From Selenomonadales bacterium (GTDB taxonomy: Bacteria; Bacillota; Negativicutes; Sporomusales; UBA7701): 64,000 nucleotides of DNA. Within the stretch, counting starts at the first letter, position 1; each line of letters opens with the position of its first letter. The stretch is taken from the NCBI GenBank assembly GCA_018434945.1, contig JAHDOI010000018.1, positions 1 through 64,000 on the forward strand, in the 5' to 3' direction. Positions 16,159-25,835 of this stretch are shown piece by piece. The notes beneath the pieces were generated by a model, which was not told where the DNA came from, ran no database searches, and was given only the letters and a program-made list of their open reading frames with translations. A program made the translations under genes and the position numbers.

Positions 16159-16979
16159 CAGCGTCCCTCCCCGGTGTCGAGCAGTACGCCGAGGGCTAAA
16201 GCGACACGCCGGTCGACGGCGCCGGTGGCGTCTTCGCCCATGTCGAGGGTGTAGCGGTCGAAGAGGGTCATTTTGCGGTTGAATTCGCCGCGGATTGTTT
16301 CGCGGTCGGGGGCGTAGAAGACGAAGTTTGTGCGGAAGAAGGCGAGGTCGACGATGTAGCCGGTGAGGCGGCGGAGGAGGGACAGGATGATGGAGTCCTC
16401 CTGGGCGACGAGCAGCAGGGCGCCGTCGGGGCCGTAGACCCACCACCTTTTGCGGAGGAAGTCGGTGAAGCGGTTCTTTTTGTAGGTGGCGAGGATGTTG
16501 TCGTTAAGGTCGCGGAGGGTGAAGCGGGTGGTGGGGAACTGGACGACGTAGTCCTGGGTGACGGTGAGGATGGCGGATGTTTTGTTTTCGTCGGGGTAGA
16601 AATGGATGTGGCGCACCGGCCCGATAAAGTAGGCGGCGACGAGGGCGAGCGGGAACCAGGGAAAGGCCGGCATGGCGGCGGTCAGGACGACGCCCAGCAG
16701 AAGGAACATGACGACGAACGCGATCCTCTGGACCACCAGCGCCGGGCGCTCGACGTAGAGGAGGGGGTTGCCGTCCTCGTCGCGGACGTGGTATTTGGTG
16801 TTGATGGCGAAGTGTTTTTCGCGCAGCAGGAAGATGTCGCGGTCGAAGACGGCCGGTACCCGCCGCTCGGGGGCGCGGAAGACGCCGCTGCAGGCCGGGC
16901 ACTGGAGGAGCCGGCCGGCGTACTGGCTTTTGAGGTTGTAGAAGGCGTCGCAGGTGGGGCAGTTGACGGGGACGGCCAT
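16158..16979 (-). CDS. Zinc-ribbon membrane protein with scramblase/LURP-like domain
   Basis: A 274-residue protein. It starts with a small zinc ribbon (CPTC at 8-11, CPAC at 27-30). The rest resembles the LURP-one/scramblase beta-barrel fold (FLLREKHFAINTKYHVRDEDGN, then a hydrophobic pair of helices at about 85-120, HFYPDENKTSAILTV, FVFYAPDRETIRGEFNRK). Role unknown; a membrane-associated lipid- or protein-binding function is a guess from fold. Start ATG 16979 with AAAGGAGC upstream. First gene of the operon with rhomboid-TPR. Confidence 0.7.
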   Translation of the reverse strand: MAVPVNCPTCDAFYNLKSQYAGRLLQCPACSGVFRAPERRVPAVFDRDIFLLREKHFAINTKYHVRDEDGNPLLYVERPALVVQRIAFVVMFLLLGVVLTAAMPAFPWFPLALVAAYFIGPVRHIHFYPDENKTSAILTVTQDYVVQFPTTRFTLRDLNDNILATYKKNRFTDFLRKRWWVYGPDGALLLVAQEDSIILSLLRRLTGYIVDLAFFRTNFVFYAPDRETIRGEFNRKMTLFDRYTLDMGEDATGAVDRRVALALGVLLDTGEGR

Positions 16980-17070
16980 GAAGTGCTCCTTTGTCCGCGC
17001 TTCGGCGGAAACTTTTATTGCCGGGCAATGGGAAGATGGAACGAGAAGCACTGAAAACTTAGTCTGCTTC

Positions 17071-17280
17071 GCGGAAGCTAGCCTCGCCGCTCGCGTGTCT
17101 GCGGCTGAACGCGCCGTAAAACTTGCGCCGACTCAGCCGTACCGGCGCCAAACGGGCGTCCATGCCCGTTGTCGCCTCTCCCGGCCGTCCATGGCCGGGC
17201 GTACGGTTTCGTTAACGGCTTGCTGCGTTAACGGCGCGTAACATCCTCCGCCAATGCTCGCTTGCGAGGCCATCTTCCGC
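17071..17280 (+). repeat. Family B structured repeat, copy B2
   Basis: Outer imperfect inverted arms at 17071-17087 and 17264-17280 (14 of 17 paired). ACGCGCC / GGCGCGT forms a second helix; CCGTAC (17137-17142) / GTACGG (17201-17206) closes two hairpins: CGGGC - GTCCAT - GCCCG (17153-17168) and CCGGCC - GTCCAT - GGCCGG (17181-17198). Located between the scramblase-like gene start and copy A2. No coding potential beyond shadow frames. Confidence 0.75.
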
Positions 17281-17317
17281 AAGATAATCTTCCAATACTC
17301 CCCTAAAATTGGCGAAC

Positions 17318-17436
17318 GGCCGTTCAGAAGCCCCCAGATGCTAGGCGGGGCGAGGAAGCGCAGCGCCGCGTACTCGGAACGTACGCAAGCAAGCTCCCGC
17401 AGCCCCAACAACGCAGATGGGGGCTTATCAACGGCC
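17318..17436 (-). repeat. Family A structured repeat, copy A2 (short form)
   Basis: Outer arms GGCCGTT (17318-17324) and AACGGCC (17430-17436), then AAGCCCCCA / TGGGGGCTT, and inner GCGTAC / GTACGC hairpin. It starts 7 bp past the stop codon of the GGDEF gene, the same placing as A1 and A3 relative to their neighbours. Together with B2 it repeats the B-A order seen at 130-518. Confidence 0.75.
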
Positions 17437-17442
17437 GTCAAA

Positions 17443-18372
17443 CTACAATTGCCGCACAAGGTTCCGGCCGGATTGTTTGGCGTGAAAGAGCGCCTCCTCC
17501 GCCTTCGCCACCAGCGCTTCGGGGCTGGCCAGCTCGTCGGGGACGACGGTGGCTGTGCCGACGCTGACGGTGAGGTGGCGGTGGATGGCCGAGGCCTTGT
17601 GCTCGATGCCGAGGGTGGCGACGGCGACGCGGATGGCTTCGGCGACGACGAGGGTGCCGAGGCTGTCGGTGTTGGGCAGGAGGACGGCGAATTCCTCGCC
17701 GCCGTAGCGGGCGGCAAGGTCGCCGGCGCGGGCGATGGTGGCGGCCAGGGTGCGGGCGACTTTTTTGAGGCATTCGTCGCCGGCCTGGTGGCCGTAGGTT
17801 TCGTTATAGGCTTGGAAGAAGTCTATGTCGACGAGGATGACGGACAGGGGCGTCGCTTCGCGCAGGGCGCGGCGCCACTCCTCGCCGAGGCGCGCTGTGA
17901 AGCGGCCGCGGCTGTCGATGGCGGTGAGGCCGTCGAGGGTGCCGAGGCGGGCGAGTTCCTGGTTTTTGGCGGCAAGTTCGCGGCTGAGGGTGTCGAGGGT
18001 GTGCTGATATTCGAGGATGCGGCGGCCGACGGCGAGCCGGTTGCGGAGCAGGGCGGGATGGACGGGCTTGGCGAGGTAGTCGTCGGCGCCGGCTTCGAAG
18101 CCGCGGGTGATTTCGTCCTGGCCGCTTTTGGCCGTGAGGAGGATGATGTAGACCTGGCTGAGGGTTTTTTCTTTTTTGAGCCGGGCGCAGAGTTCGAGGC
18201 CGCCGGGGCCGGATATGCCACCGCCGAGGAGGACGAGCAGGGGACGGGGTTCCCCGCGGAGCGCCCGCCAGGCCTCGCCGCCTGCGGCGGCGTCGACCTC
18301 GTAGCCCCATTCCTTTATCATCGGTTCGAGCATGGCGCGGCTGGCTTCGTCGTCGACGATCATCACTTTCAT
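17443..18372 (-). CDS. Receiver-GGDEF diguanylate cyclase with degenerate receiver
   Basis: A 309-residue protein: receiver domain (1-118), coiled linker (118-150), GGDEF domain (150-309). It should make cyclic di-GMP: the A-site reads GGEEF and an inhibitory RxxD (RAGD) lies five residues before it, so product feedback is likely. The receiver keeps DDE at the N-terminus, LLTAKSG and AKPVHP, but where the phosphorylated Asp should stand the sequence is VLLGGGISG. It is therefore probably not phosphorylated in the normal way. Lies 81 nt after trpG on the same strand and could receive read-through. Confidence 0.9.
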   Translation of the reverse strand: MKVMIVDDEASRAMLEPMIKEWGYEVDAAAGGEAWRALRGEPRPLLVLLGGGISGPGGLELCARLKKEKTLSQVYIILLTAKSGQDEITRGFEAGADDYLAKPVHPALLRNRLAVGRRILEYQHTLDTLSRELAAKNQELARLGTLDGLTAIDSRGRFTARLGEEWRRALREATPLSVILVDIDFFQAYNETYGHQAGDECLKKVARTLAATIARAGDLAARYGGEEFAVLLPNTDSLGTLVVAEAIRVAVATLGIEHKASAIHRHLTVSVGTATVVPDELASPEALVAKAEEALFHAKQSGRNLVRQL

Positions 18373-18453
18373 CCGTCATTCCGCCTTTGCGTTGATTTCC
18401 GTGGTTTGTTTCCAGTTTCTACAAAGGCGGCGATTTTCCTGCTCTCCTGCGGG

Positions 18454-19026
18454 TCAGCCGGCGAGGGCGGCGACGAAGTTGGCGAGCAGCCTGCCGCCGT
18501 CGGGGGTGAGGACGGATTCGGGGTGGAACTGGATGCCTTCGACGGGAAAGTGTTTGTGCCTGACGCCCATGATGAGACCGTCGTCGCTGGCGGCGGTGAC
18601 GGCGAGGCAGTCGGGGAGGCCGGCCCGGTCGAGGATGAGGGAGTGGTAGCGGCCGGCGGTGAAGGGCTGGGGGAGGCCGCGGTAGAGGCCGTGGCCGTGG
18701 TGGGTGACGGCCGAGGTTTTGCCGTGGACGGGCCGCGGGGCGCGCACGACGCGGCCGCCGAAGGCTTCGCCGATGACCTGGTGGCCGAGGCAGACGCCGA
18801 GGATGGGCAGGGTGCCGGCGAAGCGGGCGACGAGGGCTTTGCTGATGCCGGCGTCGTCGGGGGTGCCGGGGCCGGGGGAGATGATGACGGCCCGGTAGCC
18901 GCCGGCGGCGATCTCGTCCAGGGTGATGCGGTCGTTGCGGACGACGCGCACCTGCTGCCCGAGGTGGGCGACGTATTGATAGATGTTGTAGGTGAAGGAG
19001 TCGTAGTTGTCGATGAGCAGAATCAT
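18454..19026 (-). CDS. trpG: Anthranilate synthase glutamine amidotransferase subunit
   Basis: A 190-residue class I glutaminase that supplies ammonia to TrpE. Catalytic Cys in GVCLGHQ and His-Glu in HPES near residue 168; oxyanion region SPGPGTP. Complete. The start overlaps the trpE stop by 4 nt, making trpG the last gene of the operon. Related PabA/TrpG enzymes may serve folate synthesis as well; no pab genes are in the window. Confidence 0.95.
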   Translation of the reverse strand: MILLIDNYDSFTYNIYQYVAHLGQQVRVVRNDRITLDEIAAGGYRAVIISPGPGTPDDAGISKALVARFAGTLPILGVCLGHQVIGEAFGGRVVRAPRPVHGKTSAVTHHGHGLYRGLPQPFTAGRYHSLILDRAGLPDCLAVTAASDDGLIMGVRHKHFPVEGIQFHPESVLTPDGGRLLANFVAALAG

Positions 19027-20483
19027 TGCTGTGCGCCTCCCATTACCTGGAATAAGGCCCCGGCTTTGTGGAGTATTTCCCGGTATTCGGCGGCCGGGAC
19101 GGAGTCGGCGACGATGCCGGCGCCTGTCTGGATGACGACCTGGCCGCCGTCGATGATGAGGGTGCGGATGGTGATGCAGGTGTCGAGGTTGCCGCGGAAG
19201 TCGAAGTAGCCGACGGCGCCGCCGTAGGGGCCGCGGGGGGTGTTTTCTAGGCCAGCGACGATTTCCATGGCGCGGATTTTGGGGGCGCCGCTGAGGGTGC
19301 CGGCGGGGAAGCAGGCGGCGAGGACGTCGGTGGGGGTGTAGCGGGGGTCGAGGGTGCCGGTGACTTCGGAGACGATGTGCATGACGTGGGAGTAGTTTTC
19401 GACTTCCATGAGGCGGCTGACGGCGACGGTGCCGGGGAGGCTGATGCGGCCGAGGTCGTTGCGGCCGAGGTCGACGAGCATGGCGTGCTCGGCGCGCTCT
19501 TTGGCGTCGGCGAGGAGGTCGGCGGCGAGGCGGGCGTCTTCGGCGGCGTCGCGGCCGCGCGGGCGGGTGCCGGCGATGGGGCAGGTGTAGAGCTGGCCGT
19601 CACGGAGCTTGACGAGCATTTCGGGGGAGGCGCCGACGAGCTGGCGGGAGCCGAAGTTGAGGTAGAACATGTAGGGCGAGGGGTTTAGGTGGCGGAGCCG
19701 CCGGTAGAGGTGGAAGGGCTCGGTGGTGAGCGGCCGGCGGAAGGGCCGGGAGAGGACGGCCTGGAAGATGTCGCCGGCGGCGATGTGTTCTTTGGCCTGT
19801 TCTACGGCGGCCAGGTAGTCGTCGCGGCCGTCTTCCTCCTCCCCCCTCTCCCCCTCCGCCTGCACGGCCTGGGAGATGGCGGCCGGCTGGCGCAGCCTGA
19901 GGGCGAGGGCGGCGAGGCTTTCGGCGGCGGTTTCGTAGGCGGCGGGGGCGGCGGCGGGGCTGTCGACGGGGGCGAGGTGGATGAGTCTGGCGGTGTGGGT
20001 GAGGTGGTCGAGGACGACGATGGTCTGGCAGATGAGGTATTCGCCGAGGATCATGTCGTCGGGGACGGCGAGGCCGCGGATGCACTCCCAGGTGGCGGCG
20101 GCTTCGTAGGCGAGGTAGCCGACGGCGCCGCCGCAGAAGGGCGGCAGGCCGGGCAGGTCGGGGAATGAGTAGCTTTCGAGGATGCGCTGGAGGACGGCGA
20201 GGGGCGGGCCGGCGATGGCGGAGCGCTTGCCGCGCCGGCGCACGTCGCTGTGGCGGGCGGTGGCGGTGAGGGTGAGGAGAGGGTCGGTGCCGATGAAGGA
20301 GTAGCGGCCGAAGTTTTTGCTGGTTTCGGCGCTTTCGAGCATGAAGCCGGGGCGGTCGCCGACGATTTTGCCGTATACCGATACGGGGGTGTCGAGGTCG
20401 GCGGGGAGGTCGGCGCTGACGGGGATGAGGTTGTGGCCGGCGGCGAGGCGGAGGAATTCGTCGCGGTCGGGGAAGAGCTTCAT
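19023..20483 (-). CDS. trpE: Anthranilate synthase component I
   Basis: A 486-residue chorismate-using enzyme that forms anthranilate. The C-terminal catalytic domain shows PIAGTRPRG, LVDLGRNDLGRI and FPAGTLSGAPKIRAMEI. The N-terminal MLES (residues 48-51) corresponds to the LLES element that binds tryptophan for feedback inhibition. Overlaps trpA by 4 nt and trpG by 4 nt. trpE and trpG stand at the end of the operon rather than the beginning. Confidence 0.96.
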   Translation of the reverse strand: MKLFPDRDEFLRLAAGHNLIPVSADLPADLDTPVSVYGKIVGDRPGFMLESAETSKNFGRYSFIGTDPLLTLTATARHSDVRRRGKRSAIAGPPLAVLQRILESYSFPDLPGLPPFCGGAVGYLAYEAAATWECIRGLAVPDDMILGEYLICQTIVVLDHLTHTARLIHLAPVDSPAAAPAAYETAAESLAALALRLRQPAAISQAVQAEGERGEEEDGRDDYLAAVEQAKEHIAAGDIFQAVLSRPFRRPLTTEPFHLYRRLRHLNPSPYMFYLNFGSRQLVGASPEMLVKLRDGQLYTCPIAGTRPRGRDAAEDARLAADLLADAKERAEHAMLVDLGRNDLGRISLPGTVAVSRLMEVENYSHVMHIVSEVTGTLDPRYTPTDVLAACFPAGTLSGAPKIRAMEIVAGLENTPRGPYGGAVGYFDFRGNLDTCITIRTLIIDGGQVVIQTGAGIVADSVPAAEYREILHKAGALFQVMGGAQQ

Positions 20484-21277
20484 GGCGTGTCACCTGGCCG
20501 GTCGAGGGCCTGGCGGATAGAGGCGACGAGGGCGCCGACGCCTGCCGGACCGCCGGCGGTGAGGCGCTCGATGACGGCGCTGCCGACGATGACGGCGTCG
20601 GCGTGGGCGGCGGCGGCGACGGCGGCTTCCGGACCGCCGATGCCGAAGCCGATGGCGACGGGGGTGTCGCCGGCCCGGCGGGCGGCGGCGATGAGGGGGG
20701 CGAGGGGGCTGTAGTCGACGGCCTGGACGCCGGTGACGCCGGTGGTGGAGACGCAGTAGAGGAAGCCGCTCGCCTGGGCGGCGATGCGGGCGACGCGCTC
20801 GGGCGGGCTGGTGGGGGCGATGAAGCGGATGAGGTCGAGGCCGTTGGCCTGGCAGACGGCCTGGAGGGAGGCGGCTTCTTCAAGGGGGAGGTCGGGGACG
20901 ATGAGGCCGGCGGCGCCGGCGGCGGCCGCGTCGGCGGCGAAGCGCCCGGGGCCGTATTGGAGGACGGTGTTTGTGTAGAGCATGAGGGCGATGGGGACGG
21001 GGGCGGCGGCGGTGAGTTCTTTGACGAGGGCGAGGACGTCGGCGGTTTTGAGGCCGCCGGCGAGGGCGGCGGTGGCGGCGTGCTGGATGACGGGGCCGTC
21101 GGCGATGGGGTCGGAGAAGGGGATGCCGATTTCGATGATGTCGGCGCCGGCTGCTGCGGCGGCGAGGACGGCCTGACGGGTGGCGGCGAGGTCGGGGTAG
21201 CCGGCGGCGAGGTAGACGATGAGGCCTTTGCCGCCTGCGGCGAGGCGGGCGGTGAGTTTATCCTTGAGTTTGGACAT
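20480..21277 (-). CDS. trpA: Tryptophan synthase alpha chain
   Basis: A 265-residue TIM barrel that cleaves indole-3-glycerol phosphate to indole. The catalytic Glu and Asp lie in IEIGIPFSDPIADGP (about 47-61). It partners the TrpB encoded 2 nt upstream. GGAGG precedes the ATG. Confidence 0.96.
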   Translation of the reverse strand: MSKLKDKLTARLAAGGKGLIVYLAAGYPDLAATRQAVLAAAAAGADIIEIGIPFSDPIADGPVIQHAATAALAGGLKTADVLALVKELTAAAPVPIALMLYTNTVLQYGPGRFAADAAAAGAAGLIVPDLPLEEAASLQAVCQANGLDLIRFIAPTSPPERVARIAAQASGFLYCVSTTGVTGVQAVDYSPLAPLIAAARRAGDTPVAIGFGIGGPEAAVAAAAHADAVIVGSAVIERLTAGGPAGVGALVASIRQALDRPGDTP

Positions 21278-21279
21278 TT

Positions 21280-22450
<1,171 letters not shown>

Positions 22451-22458
<8 letters not shown>

Positions 22459-23266
22459 TTTGTGGTTCCTCCTTTGTGTGTGGGGCTTGCGGGGCTGGCG
22501 TTTCGCCGGCCCGGGCGAGTTCGCGGGTGCGGGCGAGGATGTCGGGGGCGGTGACGAGACCTTCGCCGACGAGGATGCCGCGGACGCCGGCCTGTTTGAG
22601 CCGCCGGGCGTCGTCGCCGCCGGCGATGCCGCTTTCGCTGATGACGAGGCGGGTGCCGTCGGTGTGGGGCAGGAGGGCGAAGGTGGCGGCTATGTCGGTG
22701 GTGAAGGTGCGTAGGTCGCGGTTGTTGATGCCAATGATGGGGGCGGGGGTGCGCTGGACGCGCTCAAGCTCCTCAAGGCTGTGGACTTCGACGATGCAGT
22801 CGAGGCCGAGGCTGTCGGCGACGGCGAGGAAGCGCCGCAGTTGACCGTCAGTGAGGATGGCGGCGATGAGGAGGACGGCGTCGGCGCCGGCGTCGCGGGC
22901 TTCATAGAGCTGGTATTCGTCGATGATGAAGTCTTTGCGGAGGAGGGGCAGGGGGCTGACGGCGCGGACGGCGGCGAGGTCTTGGATGCGGCCGCGGAAG
23001 GGGGCGCTGGTGTGGACGGAGAGGGCGGCGGCGCCGCCGGCGGTGTAGATGGCGGCGAGCTCGGCGACGGTGTGGTGGCCGGTGAGCAGGCCTTTGGCGG
23101 GGGAGGCGAGTTTGCATTCGGCGATGAGCGCCCAGGGGGCGGCGCGGAGGGCGGCGGCGAAGGCATGGGTGGCGGGGGGTATGTTTCGCTGCAGGGCGGC
23201 GAGGGGGACGGTTTGTTTGCGGGCGGCGACTTCCTGGCGGATGCCGGCGACTATTCTGGCGAGCAT
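22451..23266 (-). CDS. trpC: Indole-3-glycerol phosphate synthase
   Basis: A 271-residue TIM barrel. Catalytic residues appear in [21 protein letters not shown] and [16 protein letters not shown] is the phosphate-binding end. It starts within the end of trpF (16 nt overlap). Complete; not fused to trpF as in enteric bacteria. Confidence 0.96.
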
Positions 23267-23886
23267 GGCTCTCCCCTTCCCTGGGCCGCGCGGGCGGCGG
23301 CGACGAATTGATATATTTTGGCGGCGTCTTTGGCGCCGGCGGTTTCGACGCCGCCGGAGACGTCGACGCCGGCGGGCGCTAGGATGGCGATGGCTTCGCC
23401 GACGTTGGCGGCGGTGAGGCCGCCGGCGACAAGATATGGGGCGGAGAGGGCGGCGGCGAGGCTGCGGGCCTGTCGCCAGTCGAAGGCGAGGCCGGTGCCG
23501 CCGGCCTGGCCGGGGACGAGGGTGTCGAGGAGGATGTATTCGGCGGAGTAGGTGGCGACGACGGCGGGGTCGAAGCCGGGGCCGACGGGGATGGCTTTGA
23601 TGACCGGCCGGCCGACGGCCCGGCAGTAGGCGGGGGGTTCGCCGCCGTGGAGCTGGACGTAGTCGAGGCGGCAGCGGCGGGCGGCGTCCTGGACGGCGGC
23701 GAGGGACTGGTTGACGAAGACGCCGACGCGGCCGATGCCGCCGACCTGGCGGGCGATGGCGGCGGCGTCGTCGACGCTTATCCGCCGCCGGCCGGGGGCG
23801 AAGACGAAGCCGATGAGGTCGGCGCCGGCGTCGCGGGCGGCGCGGGCGGCTTCGAGGGTGGTGATGCCGCAGATTTTTATGATAAT
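23251..23886 (-). CDS. trpF: Phosphoribosylanthranilate isomerase, non-canonical start codon
   Basis: A 211-residue TIM barrel isomerising phosphoribosylanthranilate. The frame translates as IKICGITTLEA near the N-terminus (family motif KICG), then DAGADLIGFVFAPGRRR, VQLHGGE and a C-terminal DVSGGVET. No ATG, GTG or TTG exists in a usable place: after the ribosome binding site AAGGAGGG (about 23893-23900) come ATT ACC ATT ATC ATA AAA. ATT at 23886 has the best spacing (about 7 nt) and is chosen; ATC 23883 or ATA 23880 are alternatives. It overlaps trpD by 10 nt and trpC by 16 nt, so coupled re-initiation may replace a strong start codon. Confidence 0.88.
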   Translation of the reverse strand: MIIKICGITTLEAARAARDAGADLIGFVFAPGRRRISVDDAAAIARQVGGIGRVGVFVNQSLAAVQDAARRCRLDYVQLHGGEPPAYCRAVGRPVIKAIPVGPGFDPAVVATYSAEYILLDTLVPGQAGGTGLAFDWRQARSLAAALSAPYLVAGGLTAANVGEAIAILAPAGVDVSGGVETAGAKDAAKIYQFVAAARAAQGRGEPCSPE

Positions 23887-24905
23887 GGTAATCCCTCCTT
23901 ATAGTCGGCTCCGAAACGGCGGAGGGCTTCGAGCCGCCCGAGGGCTGCGCCGCTGTCGACGCTGGCGGCGGCTAAAGAGAGGCCCTCGCGGATTCCGCCC
24001 GCTTTGCCGGCGACGACGAGGGCGGCGGCGGCGTTGAGGAGGACGATGTCGCGCCGGCCGCTTTTTTCGCCGCGGAGGATGGAGAGGATGATGGCGGCGT
24101 TGTCGGCGGGGGCGCCGCCGCGGTAGAGGGTGCTGTCGCCGCGGAGGCCGTAGTCGGCGGGGTCGAGGAGGTAGGTTTTGACGCGGCCGTCCACGACTTC
24201 GGCGACTTTTGTGGGGGCGGCTGCGGAGATTTCGTCGAGGCCGTCGAGGCTGTGGACGACCATGGCGCGCCTGGTGCCGAGCCGGAGGAGGACTGCGGCG
24301 ACTTTTTCGGGGAGGGCGGGGTCGTAGACGCCGATGAGCTGGCGGGCGGCGCCGGCGGGGTTTGTGAGCGGGCCGAGGAGGTTGAAGACGGTGCGGAAGC
24401 CGAGCTCGCGCCGCGATTTGGCGACATGGCGCATGGCGGGATGGTATAGGGGGGCGTAGAGGAAGCTGATGCCGAGGGTATCGAGGGCGGCGGCGGCCGC
24501 GGCGGGCGGGAGATCGACGCGGACGCCGAGGGCGGTGAGGACGTCGGCGCTGCCGCAGGCGCTGGATATGCCGTGGTTGCCGTGTTTGGCGACGGTGACG
24601 CCCGCGCCGGCAACGACGAGGGCGACGGCGGTGGAGATGTTGAAGGTGCCGCGGCCGTCGCCGCCGGTGCCGCAGGTGTCGAGGACGTCGCCGCCAGCGC
24701 CGACGGGAACGACGAGGTCGCGCATGGCGCCGGCGAAGCCGGCGATTTCTTCACTGGTCTCGCCTTTCATCTTGAGGGCGGTGAGGAAGGCGCCGAGCTG
24801 GGCGTCGCTGGCCCCGCCGGACATGATGGCCGCCATGGTGCGGCCGGCTTCTTCGTGGGTGAGGCTGTGGCCGGCCGCCACCCGGCCGAGGGATTCTCTG
24901 AGCAT
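23877..24905 (-). CDS. trpD: Anthranilate phosphoribosyltransferase
   Basis: A 342-residue enzyme joining anthranilate to PRPP. Family blocks are DTCGTGGDG (PRPP and Mg), NISTAVALVVAGAGVTVAKHGNH and NLLGPLTNPAG. First gene of the operon, following the two T-boxes. Start ATG 24905 with AGGAGGG upstream; codons further upstream run into the T-box terminator and are not used. Confidence 0.95.
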   Translation of the reverse strand: MLRESLGRVAAGHSLTHEEAGRTMAAIMSGGASDAQLGAFLTALKMKGETSEEIAGFAGAMRDLVVPVGAGGDVLDTCGTGGDGRGTFNISTAVALVVAGAGVTVAKHGNHGISSACGSADVLTALGVRVDLPPAAAAAALDTLGISFLYAPLYHPAMRHVAKSRRELGFRTVFNLLGPLTNPAGAARQLIGVYDPALPEKVAAVLLRLGTRRAMVVHSLDGLDEISAAAPTKVAEVVDGRVKTYLLDPADYGLRGDSTLYRGGAPADNAAIILSILRGEKSGRRDIVLLNAAAALVVAGKAGGIREGLSLAAASVDSGAALGRLEALRRFGADYKEGLPLS

Positions 24906-24947
24906 GGTTTTTTCCCTCCTGTTTTTTCGGAGTATTTGTCCCGTGAA

Positions 24948-25216
24948 AATAGAAAAAGCCATTTCACCCGTAGGGGCGAAATGGCTCGCGGTACCACCCT
25001 GTTCGGAAAGCGAAAGCTTTCCCTCGTTCGGATACGGGATTTGCGTCCGATATCCTAGCCCGCTAACGGGGGCGGCCGGCCCTTCCTAATTGCATAAGCG
25101 TTCGGGGGGCAGCTCCCAGGTCCATTCGCTGTGCTCTCCCGGCCGGTCGTCTCACCTCCGGTTTCCCGGTCACCGGCTCGCTGGGCGGGGGGTTACACAG
25201 TTACTCGTCCTGTTCT
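24948..25216 (-). promoter_or_regulatory. Trp T-box leader 2 (proximal to trpD)
   Basis: Complete T-box riboswitch on the minus strand. It begins GAACAGGACGAGTAAC, has specifier context GAA-TGG-ACC with TGG complementary to 25122-25124 (tryptophan), the T-box AGGGTGGTACCGCG (24987-25000) and a terminator GCCATTTC / GAAATGGC followed by TTTTT (24953-24985). Uncharged tRNA-Trp should stabilise the antiterminator and let the trp operon be transcribed. Confidence 0.95.
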
Positions 25217-25243
25217 CAGCTTTTGGGTATTCAGTTTTGGGGA

Positions 25244-25518
25244 AATAAAAAAAGCCGCTTTCACCTCAGGGGCGAAATGGCTCGCGGTACCACCCTTTTC
25301 GGAAAGCGAAGCTTTCCCTTGTTCGGATACGGGACGTAAATCCGATATCCTAGCCGGGTAACGGCGGCGGCCGGCTCCTCCTACTGGCAAAAGCTTTTCG
25401 GGGAGCAGCTCCCAGGTCCATTCGCCATGCTCTCCCGGCCGGTCGTCGCACCTCCGGTTTCCCGGTCACCGGCTCGCTGGGCGGGGGGTTACACAGTTAC
25501 TCGTCCTGTTCAACGCTG
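25244..25518 (-). promoter_or_regulatory. Trp T-box leader 1 (distal)
   Basis: Second full T-box directly upstream of the first and nearly identical in sequence, implying tandem duplication. Specifier GAA-TGG-ACC (complement of 25418-25420), T-box AGGGTGGTACCGCG (25283-25296), terminator ending in seven T residues near 25247. Two in series demand two uncharged tRNAs and sharpen the response. Confidence 0.95.
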
Positions 25519-25537
25519 TTGTTGTTAAATTAGCACT

Positions 25538-25566
25538 ATTTTATCGCGGGCGGCGGCCGTTGTCAA
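25538..25566 (-). promoter_or_regulatory. Promoter of trp operon
   Basis: Minus-strand TTGACA (25566-25561), 17-nt spacer, TAAAAT (25543-25538), just upstream of T-box 1. Near-consensus sigma-70-type promoter. Confidence 0.85.
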
Positions 25567-25601
25567 GGAGGCTGGAAATATATTTCCACCGGCGAAAGCC
25601 A

Positions 25602-25630
25602 TTGACAAATTTTCGGCTGCTTGGTATTAT
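25602..25630 (+). promoter_or_regulatory. Promoter of homocysteine operon
   Basis: TTGACA (25602-25607), 17-nt spacer, TATTAT (25625-25630), about 30 bp before the SAM-I aptamer. Divergent from the trp promoter; the two -35 boxes are about 35 bp apart. Confidence 0.85.
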
Positions 25631-25657
25631 TCTACCAATAACTAAATACAGGGTATT

Positions 25658-25780
25658 TTCTCATCAAGAGAGGCGGAGGGACTGGCCCGATGAAACCTCG
25701 GCAACCACGGCGGCTTTTACGGCTGACCGCAGGTGCCAATTCCTGAAGGAATCGCGAGATTGCTTAAAGATGAGAGCAGG
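25658..25780 (+). promoter_or_regulatory. SAM-I riboswitch (S-box)
   Basis: Conserved S-box elements in order: CTCATCAAGAGAGGCGGAGG, GGCCCGATGAAACC, TCGGCAACC, GGTGCCAATTCC and the closing P1 strand GATGAGAG. It should lower expression of the downstream homocysteine genes when S-adenosylmethionine is plentiful. A clear terminator stem was not resolved by eye between 25775 and the RBS at 25823. Confidence 0.95.
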
Positions 25781-25835
25781 CCGGAAAGCTGTTTTTCTGC
25801 CTCTTTCATCTGCGAGCGGATGGGGAGGATTTTTT

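Noticed and set aside
17254..19209. Long plus-strand open frame of 651 codons, rich in Gly, Val, Asp and Glu
   Set aside because: Antisense to the GGDEF and trpG genes and repeat A2; composition is the mirror of high-GC codon bias and no family is visible.
24948..25518. Tandem repeat at 24948-25518 as CRISPR or satellite
   Set aside because: Each unit has specifier, T-box and terminator in proper order; it is two riboswitches.
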